A model generated the notes under the pieces. The model had not been told where the DNA came from and did not search any database. It saw only the letters and a program-made list of their open reading frames with translations. From Croceicoccus bisphenolivorans (GTDB lineage: Bacteria > Pseudomonadota > Alphaproteobacteria > Sphingomonadales > Sphingomonadaceae), in NCBI RefSeq assembly GCF_001634625.1, contig NZ_LRSE01000007.1, positions 1 through 64,000 on the forward strand: DNA of 64,000 bases, given 5' to 3'. Both the position numbers and the translations under genes were made by a program. This document shows, piece by piece, positions 30,928 to 39,363 of the stretch (position 1 is its first letter; the number at the start of each line of letters is the position of its first letter).

Positions 30928-31728
30928 TCAGGCGCGGAAGGCGGGCTTCATGCCAGACACGTCCATGTCCGGAATGATGCGGTACTGGGCCAGGATGAGG
31001 CTGAACAAACCGAACATCAACAGACCGATGGCCACCAGCGTGAACCATATGCCTTCACCGCTAAGCGAAGCGACCGCATCGCCCAGCGTCTTGATCTGGT
31101 CCGCGCCGCCCGACATCAGCCCGGCCTTGAACAGGGACCAGCCGATGATGGCGAAAACCACCGCGCGCGCAACATAGCCCGCGCCGCCCAGCCAGCGGGT
31201 GAACTGCGGCGCCTGTGCACTGATGCGGTGCATGAATTCTCCGGAGATACCCTTCTTCGCCTGCATGATGGCGGCCACGAAGAACGCGATGCCCAGCAAT
31301 CCCAGCACTACTCCGCCAAGGGTCATGGAAAGCACGCCCGATGCCGCTTCCTGCGCACCGCCGCTTGACGGTTCAGCCTCGTACGTGGCGAACTTGTAGG
31401 CGGACCAAGCCAACGCGATATGCCCGATCGCGCTACCCGCATGGCCGATGCGCTTGGCGATGCCCTTCTTGTCCGAACCGTTATGTTCGATATCGAAAAA
31501 GGTGGAGGCGAAACGGAACAGGGCATAAGCGAGCAGCCCCACCACCATGATCCACAGAATGACGGTGCCTGCGGGGAAATCCTCGATCGCCTTGAATATG
31601 CCGTTCGTGCCTTCTGCAATCTTGCCTGCGCTGGTGAGGGCGATCAGGCCCAGCACCGAGTATAGAATGGCGCGGGACAGGTATCCGACCCGTACCGCCC
31701 AATTGAACTTTTCCGATTTGTCGACCAT
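30928..31728 (-). CDS. DUF1206 membrane protein
   Basis: A 266-residue protein with six predicted helices arranged as three similar pairs, each opening with an ARxGY(L/V)xRAxxY-type phrase (WAVRVGYLSRAILYSVLG, AKRIGHAGSAIGHIALA, WLGGAGYVARAVVFAIIG). This is the DUF1206 family; function unknown. The ATG at 31728 fits the first repeat. It stands alone, 46 bases left of which the MaoC gene begins. Confidence 0.85.
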   Translation of the reverse strand: MVDKSEKFNWAVRVGYLSRAILYSVLGLIALTSAGKIAEGTNGIFKAIEDFPAGTVILWIMVVGLLAYALFRFASTFFDIEHNGSDKKGIAKRIGHAGSAIGHIALAWSAYKFATYEAEPSSGGAQEAASGVLSMTLGGVVLGLLGIAFFVAAIMQAKKGISGEFMHRISAQAPQFTRWLGGAGYVARAVVFAIIGWSLFKAGLMSGGADQIKTLGDAVASLSGEGIWFTLVAIGLLMFGLFSLILAQYRIIPDMDVSGMKPAFRA

Positions 31729-31790
31729 TTGTCAGCTGTCCCCTTTGTTGCAAAAGGGAACGGCCGAACATCGAAATGGTGCCCGCGTGG

Positions 31791-32543
31791 TCAATATGGC
31801 GAGACGAGCATCCAGATCGCCATCGCGATCATGAACAGGTTCTCCGTCAACGAAACGAAGCCCAGCGGCACGCGGCCCGTTCCGCCGACACAAGCGCACT
31901 TCAGCTCCCGCTTCTGGACATAGACGGCGTAATAGACGCTGGTCGCGCCGACCGTGCCGATGAACAACGCCAGCGGGATGGAAAGCCAGGACAACAGGTG
32001 TCCGGCCATCAGCACGCCCGCCGTTGCCTCCGCAAAGGGATATATCCGCGCATAAGGCACCCAGCGGCGGGCCAGCAGGTCATAGCCAAGGAACATCGTC
32101 GCGAACTTGTTCACGTCCTGCAGCTTCAGCATGGCAAGGATCGCCATGGAAAAAGCGACGAACCATTCGGCAGCGCGCACTGTCAGCGGAGAGCCGAAGA
32201 CCATCCAGCTGACGGCAAGGGCAAGCCCCGCGGCAATCGCGAATACGGCGATGACCGGCTGGTAACTGACGGCGTCCGGGTCCTGAACCTTCAGGCCGAA
32301 GTGACGGCGCAAGTCGTCGTACCCGCCGATCCGCACGCCGCCGATGAACGTCTGCGGCGTTGTCTTGACGCCGTGTTCGGCCTTGAATGCCTCGGTCTGA
32401 TCCTTGGTCGTTAGGTGATGATCCTGCACCGTAAAGCCACGGCTTTCGAGGAGGTGCTTCGCCTTCAGCCCGTAAGGACAGATGTGTTTGTCCATCACCA
32501 TGCGGTAAAGGGCGGCGGTTTTGCGGGTGTCTTGTTTGCTCAT
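31791..32543 (-). CDS. Glutaredoxin-MauE fusion membrane protein
   Basis: A 250-residue protein combining an N-terminal glutaredoxin domain (about residues 10-85; MDKHICPYGLKAKHLLESRGF, TTPQTFIGGVRIGGYDDL) with four C-terminal membrane helices of the MauE/DoxX type (about 105-245). The redox centre is monothiol (CPYG). Such fusions are annotated as MauE/DoxX-family redox-associated proteins; the substrate is unknown. The ATG at 32543 begins the glutaredoxin fold. It is divergent from a MerR regulator and its promoter spacer carries a perfect GTACCATGGTAC palindrome, so MerR control is likely. Confidence 0.8.
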   Translation of the reverse strand: MSKQDTRKTAALYRMVMDKHICPYGLKAKHLLESRGFTVQDHHLTTKDQTEAFKAEHGVKTTPQTFIGGVRIGGYDDLRRHFGLKVQDPDAVSYQPVIAVFAIAAGLALAVSWMVFGSPLTVRAAEWFVAFSMAILAMLKLQDVNKFATMFLGYDLLARRWVPYARIYPFAEATAGVLMAGHLLSWLSIPLALFIGTVGATSVYYAVYVQKRELKCACVGGTGRVPLGFVSLTENLFMIAMAIWMLVSPY

Positions 32544-32562
32544 GCAGCGAGTTCTACATTGC

Positions 32563-32582
32563 GTACCATGGTACGGAGTCAA
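32563..32582 (-). promoter_or_regulatory. MerR-type operator overlapping the merR start codon
   Basis: On the minus strand TTGACT (32577-32582) is followed by a spacer containing the palindrome GTACCATGGTAC (32563-32574) and, 20 bases on, TAGAAC; this drives the glutaredoxin-MauE gene. On the plus strand the ATG in the middle of the palindrome is the start codon of the regulator itself. Confidence 0.65.
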
Positions 32583-32993
32583 CAACAAAACACATCACCG
32601 CGCCGCCCTTTCCGTATCTCGGAACTGGCCGCAGCCGCCGACGTGGGTGTGGAGACGGTGCGTTTCTACCAACGCAAGGGGTTGCTGGAGGTGCCGACGG
32701 GGCCGGCAACGGGCGGCAGGCACTATGGCGATGGAGATGTGAAACGCCTGCGCTTCATCCGCCAGTCGCAGGCAGCCGGTTTCACCCTGCGCGAGATCAG
32801 GCACTTGCTGGAACTGGACCGGATGGACGACCGCGCGCAGGCCCGCGCGATGGCGAAGGAGCGTATCGAAGCGCTGGATGCGGAAATCGAACGGCTGGAA
32901 CAGGCCCGCGCCTCTTTGCGCAAGCTCGCTACCGAATGTGCGAAGGGCGGGGCAGGGCCTTGCCCGATCCTGTCGGCGTTCGATCCGGCCTGA
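32568..32993 (+). CDS. MerR-family regulator, probably leaderless
   Basis: A 141-residue MerR protein: winged helix (FRISELAAAADVGVETVRFYQRKGLL), dimer helix (about 85-118) and a C-terminal CAKGGAGPC (C-x7-C). The first Cys of the mercury MerR triad is absent, so mercury sensing is unlikely; a thiol or monovalent-metal signal is possible. TTGTTT-N17-TACATT ends only 7 bases before the ATG, so the message would be nearly leaderless and the operator covers the start codon. Divergent from the glutaredoxin-MauE gene, its probable target. Confidence 0.8.
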   Translation: MVRSQQQNTSPRRPFRISELAAAADVGVETVRFYQRKGLLEVPTGPATGGRHYGDGDVKRLRFIRQSQAAGFTLREIRHLLELDRMDDRAQARAMAKERIEALDAEIERLEQARASLRKLATECAKGGAGPCPILSAFDPA

Positions 32994-33014
32994 GCGACCG
33001 GATCTTGCGCTGCT

Positions 33015-34115
33015 TCAGACGTTGAACTTGAACATCATGACGTCGCCATCCCTGACGACGTATTCCTTGCCTTCCTGCCGCAGCTTGCCTGCCTCGCGCG
33101 CGCCGCTTTCGCCGCCCAGCGAGACGTAGTCTTCAAAGGCGATCGTTTCGGCACGGATGAAGCCGCGTTCGAAATCGGTGTGGATCTCACCGGCAGCCTG
33201 CGGGGCCTTTGCGCCATTGGGGAAAGTCCACGCGCGGGCTTCCTTCGGTCCGGCGGTGAAGAAGGTCTTGAGGCCGAGCAGGTCGTATCCGGCGCGGATC
33301 ACGCGGGCGAGGCCCGATTCCTCAAGGCCCATCTCGGCAAGGAATTCCTTGCGGTCCTCCGGCTCCATCGCAACGATCTCGCTCTCGATCGCGGCGGAGA
33401 CGACAACGGCCTGCGCGCCCTCTGCCTTGGCCTTTTCGAAAACCCTGGCCGAAAGTTCGTTGCCGTCTGCCGCATCTTCCTCTGCCACGTTGCAGACATA
33501 GAGCACGGGCTTTGCCGTTAACAATTGCGCCTGTGCGAAGACGCGGGCTTCTTCGTCGTCTTTCGGTTCGGTCAGCCGCGCGGGCTTGCCCTCTCGCAGC
33601 AGTTCCAGCGACTGGCCCAGTACGCTGGCGATGATCTTCGATTCCTTGTCGCCGCTCGTCGCACGCTTGGCAGCGGCGGGAACGCGCTTTTCAAGGCTTT
33701 CGAGATCGGCGAGCAGCAGCTCGGTTTCCACGACATCGGCATCGGCCAGCGGATCGACCTTGTTGGCGACATGCTGGATGTCGTCATCCTCGAAACAACG
33801 CAGCACGTGCACGATGGCGTCGACTTCGCGGATATTGCCGAGGAACTGGTTACCAAGGCCTTCGCCCTTCGACGCGCCCTTCACCAGGCCCGCAATGTCC
33901 ACGAAGGCCAGCTGCGTCGGCACGATCTTGGCAGAGCCGGCGATCTTCGCGATTTCGTCAAGGCGCGGGTCGGGCACGCCGACCTGCCCCACGTTTGGTT
34001 CGATCGTGCAGAACGGATAGTTCGCCGCCTGCGCCGCCTGAGTCTCGGTCAGTGCGTTGAACAGTGTCGACTTGCCGACATTGGGAAGGCCGACGATCCC
34101 GCAACGAAAACCCAT
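33015..34115 (-). CDS. ychF: Redox-regulated GTPase/ATPase YchF
   Basis: A 366-residue Obg-like P-loop ATPase (OLA1/YchF). The nucleotide motifs are GLPNVGKSTLFNAL (residues 8-21), DIAGLVKGASKGEGLGNQFL and the YchF variant NVAEE-type base motif (VCNVAEED) that prefers ATP. The TGS domain closes the protein (IHTDFERGFIRAETIAFEDY, then VRDGDVMMFKFNV). It binds ribosomes and takes part in stress responses. Single gene; the 238 bases to its right before the HTH gene hold only a near-direct repeat of ATATTAAC around 34270-34290. Confidence 0.96.
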   Translation of the reverse strand: MGFRCGIVGLPNVGKSTLFNALTETQAAQAANYPFCTIEPNVGQVGVPDPRLDEIAKIAGSAKIVPTQLAFVDIAGLVKGASKGEGLGNQFLGNIREVDAIVHVLRCFEDDDIQHVANKVDPLADADVVETELLLADLESLEKRVPAAAKRATSGDKESKIIASVLGQSLELLREGKPARLTEPKDDEEARVFAQAQLLTAKPVLYVCNVAEEDAADGNELSARVFEKAKAEGAQAVVVSAAIESEIVAMEPEDRKEFLAEMGLEESGLARVIRAGYDLLGLKTFFTAGPKEARAWTFPNGAKAPQAAGEIHTDFERGFIRAETIAFEDYVSLGGESGAREAGKLRQEGKEYVVRDGDVMMFKFNV

Positions 34116-34353
34116 GAAATACTCCGTAAGAAATTTACCGCGCCCGATTAGGTGCCCTTGGCGGCAAATGCCAGCACGTTCTGAAAACGGCGTATCCGCG
34201 CGGTTTTTGAAGTTAAGGTGCGGTTTACGGCTGGATACGTGTATCTCTGACTAGGGTGTTCTGGTCAAAATATTAACCGGGAATATTAACGCATCGAATG
34301 AACGAAGGCCGCTATCAGCACCTTGTCAACACGGTCACAAAAGGGTCGCACCA

Positions 34354-34878
34354 GTGGTCATCAAGCACGATCATCCGCGTTACGAATTGGCGAAAAAGTT
34401 TCTCGAACTTCGCACGGCAAGGGCATGTTATTTCGATAACAATCTTTTCGGGGAACCTGCTTGGGACATGTTACTCGATCTCTACGTATCGCGGCACGAT
34501 CAAAGGGCAGTTTCCGCGACCAGCTTGTGTATCGCATCGGGTGCGCCCCAGACGACCGCACTGCGGTACGTAAACCTCCTCACCGACGCAAAACTGATCG
34601 TTAGCAGAAAGAGCGATCATGATGGCCGCGTCCGAATAATCGAGCTGTCGGAAAAGGCTCTGGCGCTGCTGGAGGATTTCCTCTCCAGGGCGCTGAAGGG
34701 TTCGTCCGGCAACAATGCGGCTATCCCCATGCGAAGCGACGAACCGGCATCCCCGGATCGGATGGTGCATGTTTCCGATATGGCAAGCTTGTTCGAAACG
34801 TTCATACGGCAGAACCTCGGGCAATCCGGGGGCGGGATTTTGATTTCGTCGGATGAAACTGCAAGCATGCTGCAATAG
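34354..34878 (+). CDS. Winged-helix regulator, MarR-like
   Basis: A 174-residue predicted transcription factor. Residues about 40-112 form a winged helix: LLDLYVSRHDQRAVSATSLCIASGAPQTTALRYVNLLTDAKLIVSRKSDHDGRVRIIELSEKA, matching the MarR-type pattern in which the recognition helix precedes a DGR wing. The C-terminal 50 residues show no motif. The GTG at 34354 is the best start; no ATG is available upstream. It may act on the nested inverted repeats at 35003-35099, which is inference. Confidence 0.7.
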   Translation: MVIKHDHPRYELAKKFLELRTARACYFDNNLFGEPAWDMLLDLYVSRHDQRAVSATSLCIASGAPQTTALRYVNLLTDAKLIVSRKSDHDGRVRIIELSEKALALLEDFLSRALKGSSGNNAAIPMRSDEPASPDRMVHVSDMASLFETFIRQNLGQSGGGILISSDETASMLQ

Positions 34879-35002
34879 CCAGCGACAAAACTGGCGATTG
34901 CGACGTGGATCGATGCCAGGACGAGCGTCGCGAACGCGCCGGATTCGGGGGCGAGCGGTATAGACCGGCATGGCGCGAGCCGTCGGTTGCAGCAATAAAC
35001 CC

Positions 35003-35099
35003 TGATAGGATCGAAAATCTGCGGTACGAAATAATAATTACAAATGCTTCTTATTTATAGTTATTTATCATTGTACCGCGGTTGATGAAAACCCTATCA
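35003..35099. repeat. Nested inverted repeats around an A+T-rich core
   Basis: Outer pair TGATAGG (35003-35009) / CCTATCA (35093-35099), inner pair GCGGTAC (35021-35027) / GTACCGC (35073-35079). Between them lies an unusually A+T-rich stretch (35028-35072). It occupies the gap upstream of the secreted-protein gene at 35152 and looks like a control region or a promoter with paired operators. No protein-coding feature fits here. Confidence 0.6.
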
Positions 35100-35151
35100 A
35101 TATAAACGGGTCGTATGAGGGTCGCTACTTCAAACGACCGGGAGGGTTTTG

Positions 35152-35724
35152 ATGAAGGTACTTATCGCCGGGATTGCGGCGTTTTGCATGGTTGCGCCGG
35201 CTGCTGCTCGGGAAGGGACGGCAGCCCAGCAAGCTGAAGCGGTGACCAGAGTTGTTGCCGAACCCGTTGGCGGAGACGTCGCGGAAACTGTACCGGAAAG
35301 CGAAGCGGTCGCGCCTGACGTCGTGCCGGCTCGCACACTCCCCAGTTCGACCTTGATCACGATCGCCTCGGACAGCGAAATTTCATCCAAGAAGATCGAA
35401 CTCGGCGATGTCTTCACGTTTTCCGTAGTGGAGGACGTTTCCGAAAACGGCGAAGTCGTCATCCCGCGCGGGTCGAAGGCCGATGCGGAAGTTACGTTCA
35501 AGACGGGAAGGGCCATCGGCGGCAAGTCCGGCAAGTTCGAACTCACGTTCGCAAAATTGCACATCGGCGAGACGGAATATGCCCTTTCGGGAACCCACCG
35601 GCAGGAAGGCAAGGGCAACACGGCAGCGGCGGTACTGGCAAGCTGGCTGATCAGCGGACGCTCGGCCGTGATGCTCGAAGGGCAGACGGTGACCGCTCTG
35701 ACTGCCGAGCCGATCCCGTATTGA
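35152..35724 (+). CDS. Secreted protein, unknown
   Basis: A 190-residue protein with signal peptide (MKVLIAGIAAFCMVAPAAA) and a mature beta-rich domain: TLITIASDSEISSKKIELGDVFTFSV, then VIPRGSKADAEVTFKTGR and LTFAKLHIGETEYALSG. The VIPRG segment and the pattern of strands recall domains that bind or secure surface polymers, but no family is certain. GGGAGGG precedes the ATG, and a 15-bp-stem hairpin follows the stop. A TTG three bases upstream is a less likely start. Confidence 0.7.
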   Translation: MKVLIAGIAAFCMVAPAAAREGTAAQQAEAVTRVVAEPVGGDVAETVPESEAVAPDVVPARTLPSSTLITIASDSEISSKKIELGDVFTFSVVEDVSENGEVVIPRGSKADAEVTFKTGRAIGGKSGKFELTFAKLHIGETEYALSGTHRQEGKGNTAAAVLASWLISGRSAVMLEGQTVTALTAEPIPY

Positions 35725-35728
35725 TTCC

Positions 35729-35765
35729 GGACCGGCCTGTCGCAAGCTGAGCGGCAGGCCGGTCC
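35729..35765 (+). terminator. Hairpin after the secreted-protein gene
   Basis: GGACCGGCCTG plus TCGC pairs with GCGG plus CAGGCCGGTCC across a 7-base AAGCTGA loop, starting 5 bases after the stop codon. No clear T-run follows on the plus strand. Confidence 0.65.
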
Positions 35766-35925
35766 GCCCCAGGTGAGCACGTTATTTTCCTACACCTGGT
35801 TCGGGTGTCAGGATCGCTGCGGCTCTTTCAAAACGTATGGAATTGGGGAAGGCACACTGCGAAGTGTCAACTTATCCGCTGGCGCTGAAGCCACTGGTAA
35901 TGCGCTATTAATTCGGGATTCCGGC

Positions 35926-35953
35926 GGGTGACAGGGTGTAACCTTTGTCACCC
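35926..35953. terminator. Inverted repeat downstream of pth
   Basis: GGGTGACA / TGTCACCC separated by 12 bases, lying ten bases beyond the pth stop codon on the minus strand. It could end pth transcription, though no T-run is seen. The rest of 35766-35925 shows no gene. Confidence 0.4.
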
Positions 35954-35962
35954 GACGCACCA

Positions 35963-36532
35963 TCAATCCTGCAAGCGACGGGCAAGATCGCTCATGAAGC
36001 GGGCGTCGTCGCCCTTGGCCAGCCATTCCGCTTCCGCCGCGATGCCGCCCAGCATGGCGATCAGTTCGTCCTGCTCCCCCTTGGCATAGTTGCCCAGCAC
36101 GTGGCCGGTCACGCGGTCCTTGCTGCCGGGATGGCCGATGCCGATCCGCACGCGGCGGAAATCGGGGCCGAGATGCTTGTCGATGGAGCGCAACCCGTTG
36201 TGGCCGGCAAGTCCGCCGCCCATGCGCACTTTCACCTTGAACGGGGCAAGATCGAGTTCGTCATGAAAGACGGTGAGCGCGTCCATGCCCAGCTTGAAGA
36301 AGCGCATCGCCTCTCCCACGCTGACGCCGCTTTCGTTCATGAACGTACCGGGTTTCAGCAACAGGACCTTCTGCCCGCCGATGCGCCCTTCCTGCAGCCA
36401 GCCGGAAAACTTCTTCTGCACCGGGCCGAAACCATGCACCTCGGCAATGGTGTCGAGCGCCATGAACCCGATGTTATGACGGTTGAGCGCGTATTTCGCG
36501 CCCGGATTTCCAAGGCCGACCCAAAGCTGCAT
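35963..36532 (-). CDS. pth: Peptidyl-tRNA hydrolase
   Basis: A 189-residue enzyme that frees tRNA from stalled peptidyl-tRNA. Signature residues are all present: VGLGNPGAKYALNRHNIGFMALD (catalytic His near 20), KPGTFMNESG and VFHDELDLAPFKVKVRMGGGLAGHNGLRSI, ending with RVRIGIGHPGSKDRVTGHVLG. It lies downstream of rplY in the common rplY-pth pair, with a hairpin between the two. Confidence 0.97.
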   Translation of the reverse strand: MQLWVGLGNPGAKYALNRHNIGFMALDTIAEVHGFGPVQKKFSGWLQEGRIGGQKVLLLKPGTFMNESGVSVGEAMRFFKLGMDALTVFHDELDLAPFKVKVRMGGGLAGHNGLRSIDKHLGPDFRRVRIGIGHPGSKDRVTGHVLGNYAKGEQDELIAMLGGIAAEAEWLAKGDDARFMSDLARRLQD

Positions 36533-36582
36533 GGCCGCTCCCTAGCCAAAGCGGGCCAGAAAGCAAACGGACACAAAGGAAA

Positions 36583-36610
36583 ACGCCGGCCCCGCAAGGG
36601 ACCGGCGTTT
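36583..36610 (-). terminator. Terminator of rplY
   Basis: On the minus strand AACGCCGG pairs with CCGGCGTT over a partly paired 12-base loop, and the sequence continues TTTTCCTTTG, a T-rich run. It separates rplY from pth. Confidence 0.7.
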
Positions 36611-36642
36611 CCATAAATTCCGCTTGAAAGGGAGGGGGAGGA

Positions 36643-37284
36643 TCAGTCCTCGCCGCCTTCCGCTTCTTCGCTTGCTTCTTCGCCTTCAGCCGCTGCAGCG
36701 CCTTCGGCCTTCTTCAGGGCCGAGGGAGCGACGAGGGTGGCGATGGTGAAGTCGCGATCGGTGATCGCGCTCTCGCTACCGGCCGGCAGGGAGACTTCGC
36801 TGATGTGGATCGAATCGCCGACATCCTTGCCGGTGACGTCGATCGCGATCTCGCCGGGGATCTTGTCCGCTTCGCAGACGAGTTCCAGTTCGTGACGGAC
36901 GATGTTCAGCACGCCGCCCTTCTTGAGGCCGGGCGAGGCATCTTCGTTGGTGAAAACGACCGGAACGGCGACTTCAACCTTGGCGTTCTTCGAAAGACGC
37001 AGGAAATCGACGTGGGTCGGACGGTCGGTAACCGGGTGGAACGCGACGTCCTTGGGCAGGGTGCGGACGGCCTTGCCGCCAACTTCGACCATGATGATCG
37101 AGTTGGAGAAGTGGCCGGTACCCAGCAGCTTGACGAGAGCACGTTCTTCGACGTGGATCGGCTGGGGTTCTTCCTTGCCGCCATAGATGACTGCGGGGAC
37201 GCGACCGTCGCGGCGCAGGGCACGGGAGGCTCCCTTGCCTGCCCGCTCACGCGCCTCGGCCGTCAGGGTAAGCTGATCGCTCAT
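36643..37284 (-). CDS. rplY: 50S ribosomal protein L25, long (Ctc/TL5) form
   Basis: A 213-residue 5S-rRNA-binding ribosomal protein. The N-terminal L25 domain ([30 protein letters not shown]) is followed by the Ctc-type C-terminal beta domain ([33 protein letters not shown]) and an acidic Glu/Ala tail. The start at 37284 gives [16 protein letters not shown]; upstream codons are not conserved-looking. Paired with pth. Confidence 0.95.
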   Translation of the reverse strand: MSDQLTLTAEARERAGKGASRALRRDGRVPAVIYGGKEEPQPIHVEERALVKLLGTGHFSNSIIMVEVGGKAVRTLPKDVAFHPVTDRPTHVDFLRLSKNAKVEVAVPVVFTNEDASPGLKKGGVLNIVRHELELVCEADKIPGEIAIDVTGKDVGDSIHISEVSLPAGSESAITDRDFTIATLVAPSALKKAEGAAAAEGEEASEEAEGGED

Positions 37285-37407
37285 GGTTCTGACCTTCGAA
37301 ACTGGTTGATACAATAACGCCTGTCCCAGCGCCTCCAGGGATGACCGACAGGGCAAGCGAAGGCGCCCCTAAGGGCAAATGCGCGGAAAAGCAAGCCCGC
37401 AACGGGC

Positions 37408-38283
37408 CTACTGGATGCGGGTCGCCTTGTACCCGCGCGCGGCCAGAAGCGCGATCAGCCCGTCATCGCCGCCCATATGTCCTGCGCCGACGGCAACGAA
37501 CGGCTTCTTGCCGCTCTGCACCTGATTGAGGATCGGGCCGACCCAGCGCTGGTTTCGCCGGCCAAGGATCGCGGCGCGCAGACCGGTATTGGATTCAAAC
37601 CCAAGCTCCATCAGCCCGCTCATCGCATCGGCATCGCCCGCGCTCCACGCCTTGGCCAGAGCATCGGGCTCCATCTCGTCGGCCTGCCTGACCATCGATT
37701 CGAGGAGGGCCTGTTGTTCGTTGCCGCTCAACTGGTCGAAGATGCGGAACTGCTCTTCCGCCGTTTCCAGTCCGATGATCGGCCGGCCTTGCCAGTCGGC
37801 GATGAGCGACTGGTCCACACTGTTGTCGGGGTCCATGCTCGACCGCGCCTGCAGCATTGTCGACAAGGTAAGCGCGGTTGCCCAGGTTTCGACGAAGTGG
37901 AAGTTTTCGGGGTCGGCGCCCGCCCGGTCCATCACTTCGTCCAGTTCGTCGCGGTACATCGGAGACACCCGCTCATCGATCGGCGGGAGCGATGCATCCA
38001 GCGCGAGTTCCTGAAAGATCCGCTGCGCATCCCCCTTGTCGAGATTCTTGATCTCCACCATCAGGACGCCTGCGTCCGCCAGCGCGGCATCCAGCGTTTC
38101 GCCATGCCAATCCGTCCCGCGGGGCAGGGCGTGGATCGTACCGAACAGATATCCTGCCGGCGCGGCATCCGCGCCCGCGCCTTCCTTGTCGATCCGCCAT
38201 AGCGCAGGTTCCGCCGTGCTGCCGCAGGCCGCAAGAAGCAGCACGAACGGGGCGAGGAGGAGGGGCAGCAAGCGGGTCGGCAT
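37408..38283 (-). CDS. TraB/GumN-family lipoprotein (first copy)
   Basis: A 291-residue protein with a lipobox (FVLLLAACGS, Cys near 20) and the TraB/GumN fold: YLFGTIHALPRGTDWHG near residue 46 and VLMVEIKNLDKGD, then PFVAVGAGHMGGDDGLIALLAARGYKATRI at the C-terminus. The two conserved GTIH and GAGH blocks are typical of this Tiki-like putative metalloprotease group. It lies 13 bases after a paralogue in the same direction, so the two form a small operon. Substrate unknown. Confidence 0.85.
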   Translation of the reverse strand: MPTRLLPLLLAPFVLLLAACGSTAEPALWRIDKEGAGADAAPAGYLFGTIHALPRGTDWHGETLDAALADAGVLMVEIKNLDKGDAQRIFQELALDASLPPIDERVSPMYRDELDEVMDRAGADPENFHFVETWATALTLSTMLQARSSMDPDNSVDQSLIADWQGRPIIGLETAEEQFRIFDQLSGNEQQALLESMVRQADEMEPDALAKAWSAGDADAMSGLMELGFESNTGLRAAILGRRNQRWVGPILNQVQSGKKPFVAVGAGHMGGDDGLIALLAARGYKATRIQ

Positions 38284-38296
38284 GGGTTTGTCGCGA

Positions 38297-39202
38297 TCAA
38301 TACTCGATACGGGTGGCGGTCAGGCCTTTCTCGGCCAAGCGTACCTGAACGGAGTCGTCACCGGCAAGATGCCCCGCGCCCACCGCGATGAATACGGTGC
38401 CGGGCTGGGTCATGCGTTCCCCGATCCATTCCGCCCACGCGGCGTTCCGCTTGGCGAGGAGGACATCGTAAAGGACCGGTGTTTCATCCATGCCTTCGTT
38501 CAGCAGTCGCGCCGCGGCAGCGGTGTCTCCGGTGGCCCAGGCCTGCTCCATCTCCGCGAAAGTCTGCGCCATGTCCGGCAGATCGTCCACGCCCGACATC
38601 AGAAAGGCGACCTGGTCTTCCTCGCTAAGGCCCGAAAAGAAGCCCATCTGCTGGGCGAACGTTTCCAGCCCGATCTGCGTCATCCCGCGCTCGGCGGCTG
38701 CGTTCTGGAGAATCTGTTCGGCCCCGCTGTCGGGCAGGTAGCCAAGCCTTGCCAGCGGTGCGGTAGCCAGTGTGACGCCAGCAAACCATGGCTTGAGCTG
38801 TTCAAGCGCCTGCGGAGGAATGCCAAGCCCCGTCGCTGCCGCCGAAAACCGTCCGTACTGTTCGGGCGTCAGTGTCTTCGAAAGCCCGCCGCCGGTCGCA
38901 TACATCGCCTCGCGCCGCAGGACGGGTGCGATCTCCATCTCGTCCGGCTCCAGCATTTCGAGGACGAGTTCGTCGGATTCGGCAAATGCACCGGCAACCG
39001 CATCGTCGAACCAGACAAGGTCCGGCTTCAGGGCATGCATCGTGCCGAACAGGTAGATTTTGGTGTCATCGTCGGAAACGACCCACAAGGCGGGATCGGC
39101 ATCACCGCGATCGAACCCGACTTCTTCGGCAAGCGCAGGCGATCCGAAGCCCAGCAGGGCCGCGGCGGGCGCGAACAACTTGAGTAATTTCTTGAAAGCC
39201 AT
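38297..39202 (-). CDS. TraB/GumN-family exported protein (second copy)
   Basis: A 301-residue relative of the neighbouring lipoprotein, exported by a cleavable signal peptide (MAFKKLLKLFAPAAALLGFGSPALA). GTMHALKP near residue 53, DELVLEMLEPD and the C-terminal FIAVGAGHLAGDDSVQVRLAEKG are the family blocks. The frame is open well upstream, but the signal peptide fixes the start at 39202. First gene of the pair. The two copies differ in membrane attachment (lipidated versus soluble periplasmic). Confidence 0.85.
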   Translation of the reverse strand: MAFKKLLKLFAPAAALLGFGSPALAEEVGFDRGDADPALWVVSDDDTKIYLFGTMHALKPDLVWFDDAVAGAFAESDELVLEMLEPDEMEIAPVLRREAMYATGGGLSKTLTPEQYGRFSAAATGLGIPPQALEQLKPWFAGVTLATAPLARLGYLPDSGAEQILQNAAAERGMTQIGLETFAQQMGFFSGLSEEDQVAFLMSGVDDLPDMAQTFAEMEQAWATGDTAAAARLLNEGMDETPVLYDVLLAKRNAAWAEWIGERMTQPGTVFIAVGAGHLAGDDSVQVRLAEKGLTATRIEY

Positions 39203-39363
39203 GGTTTCCTCGTCAACTTGAGGGCATAGATATGCCGCAGAGGCGTGAACGGAAGGTGACTTCCGGAAAATCGACAGAAACCTGTGTCTTGTGTGCATCG
39301 GCAGGGGGCTGCGAGCCGCTGAATTGTTGACGCCTTTGCACCCTTCGGCCATGGGCGCTGCCC

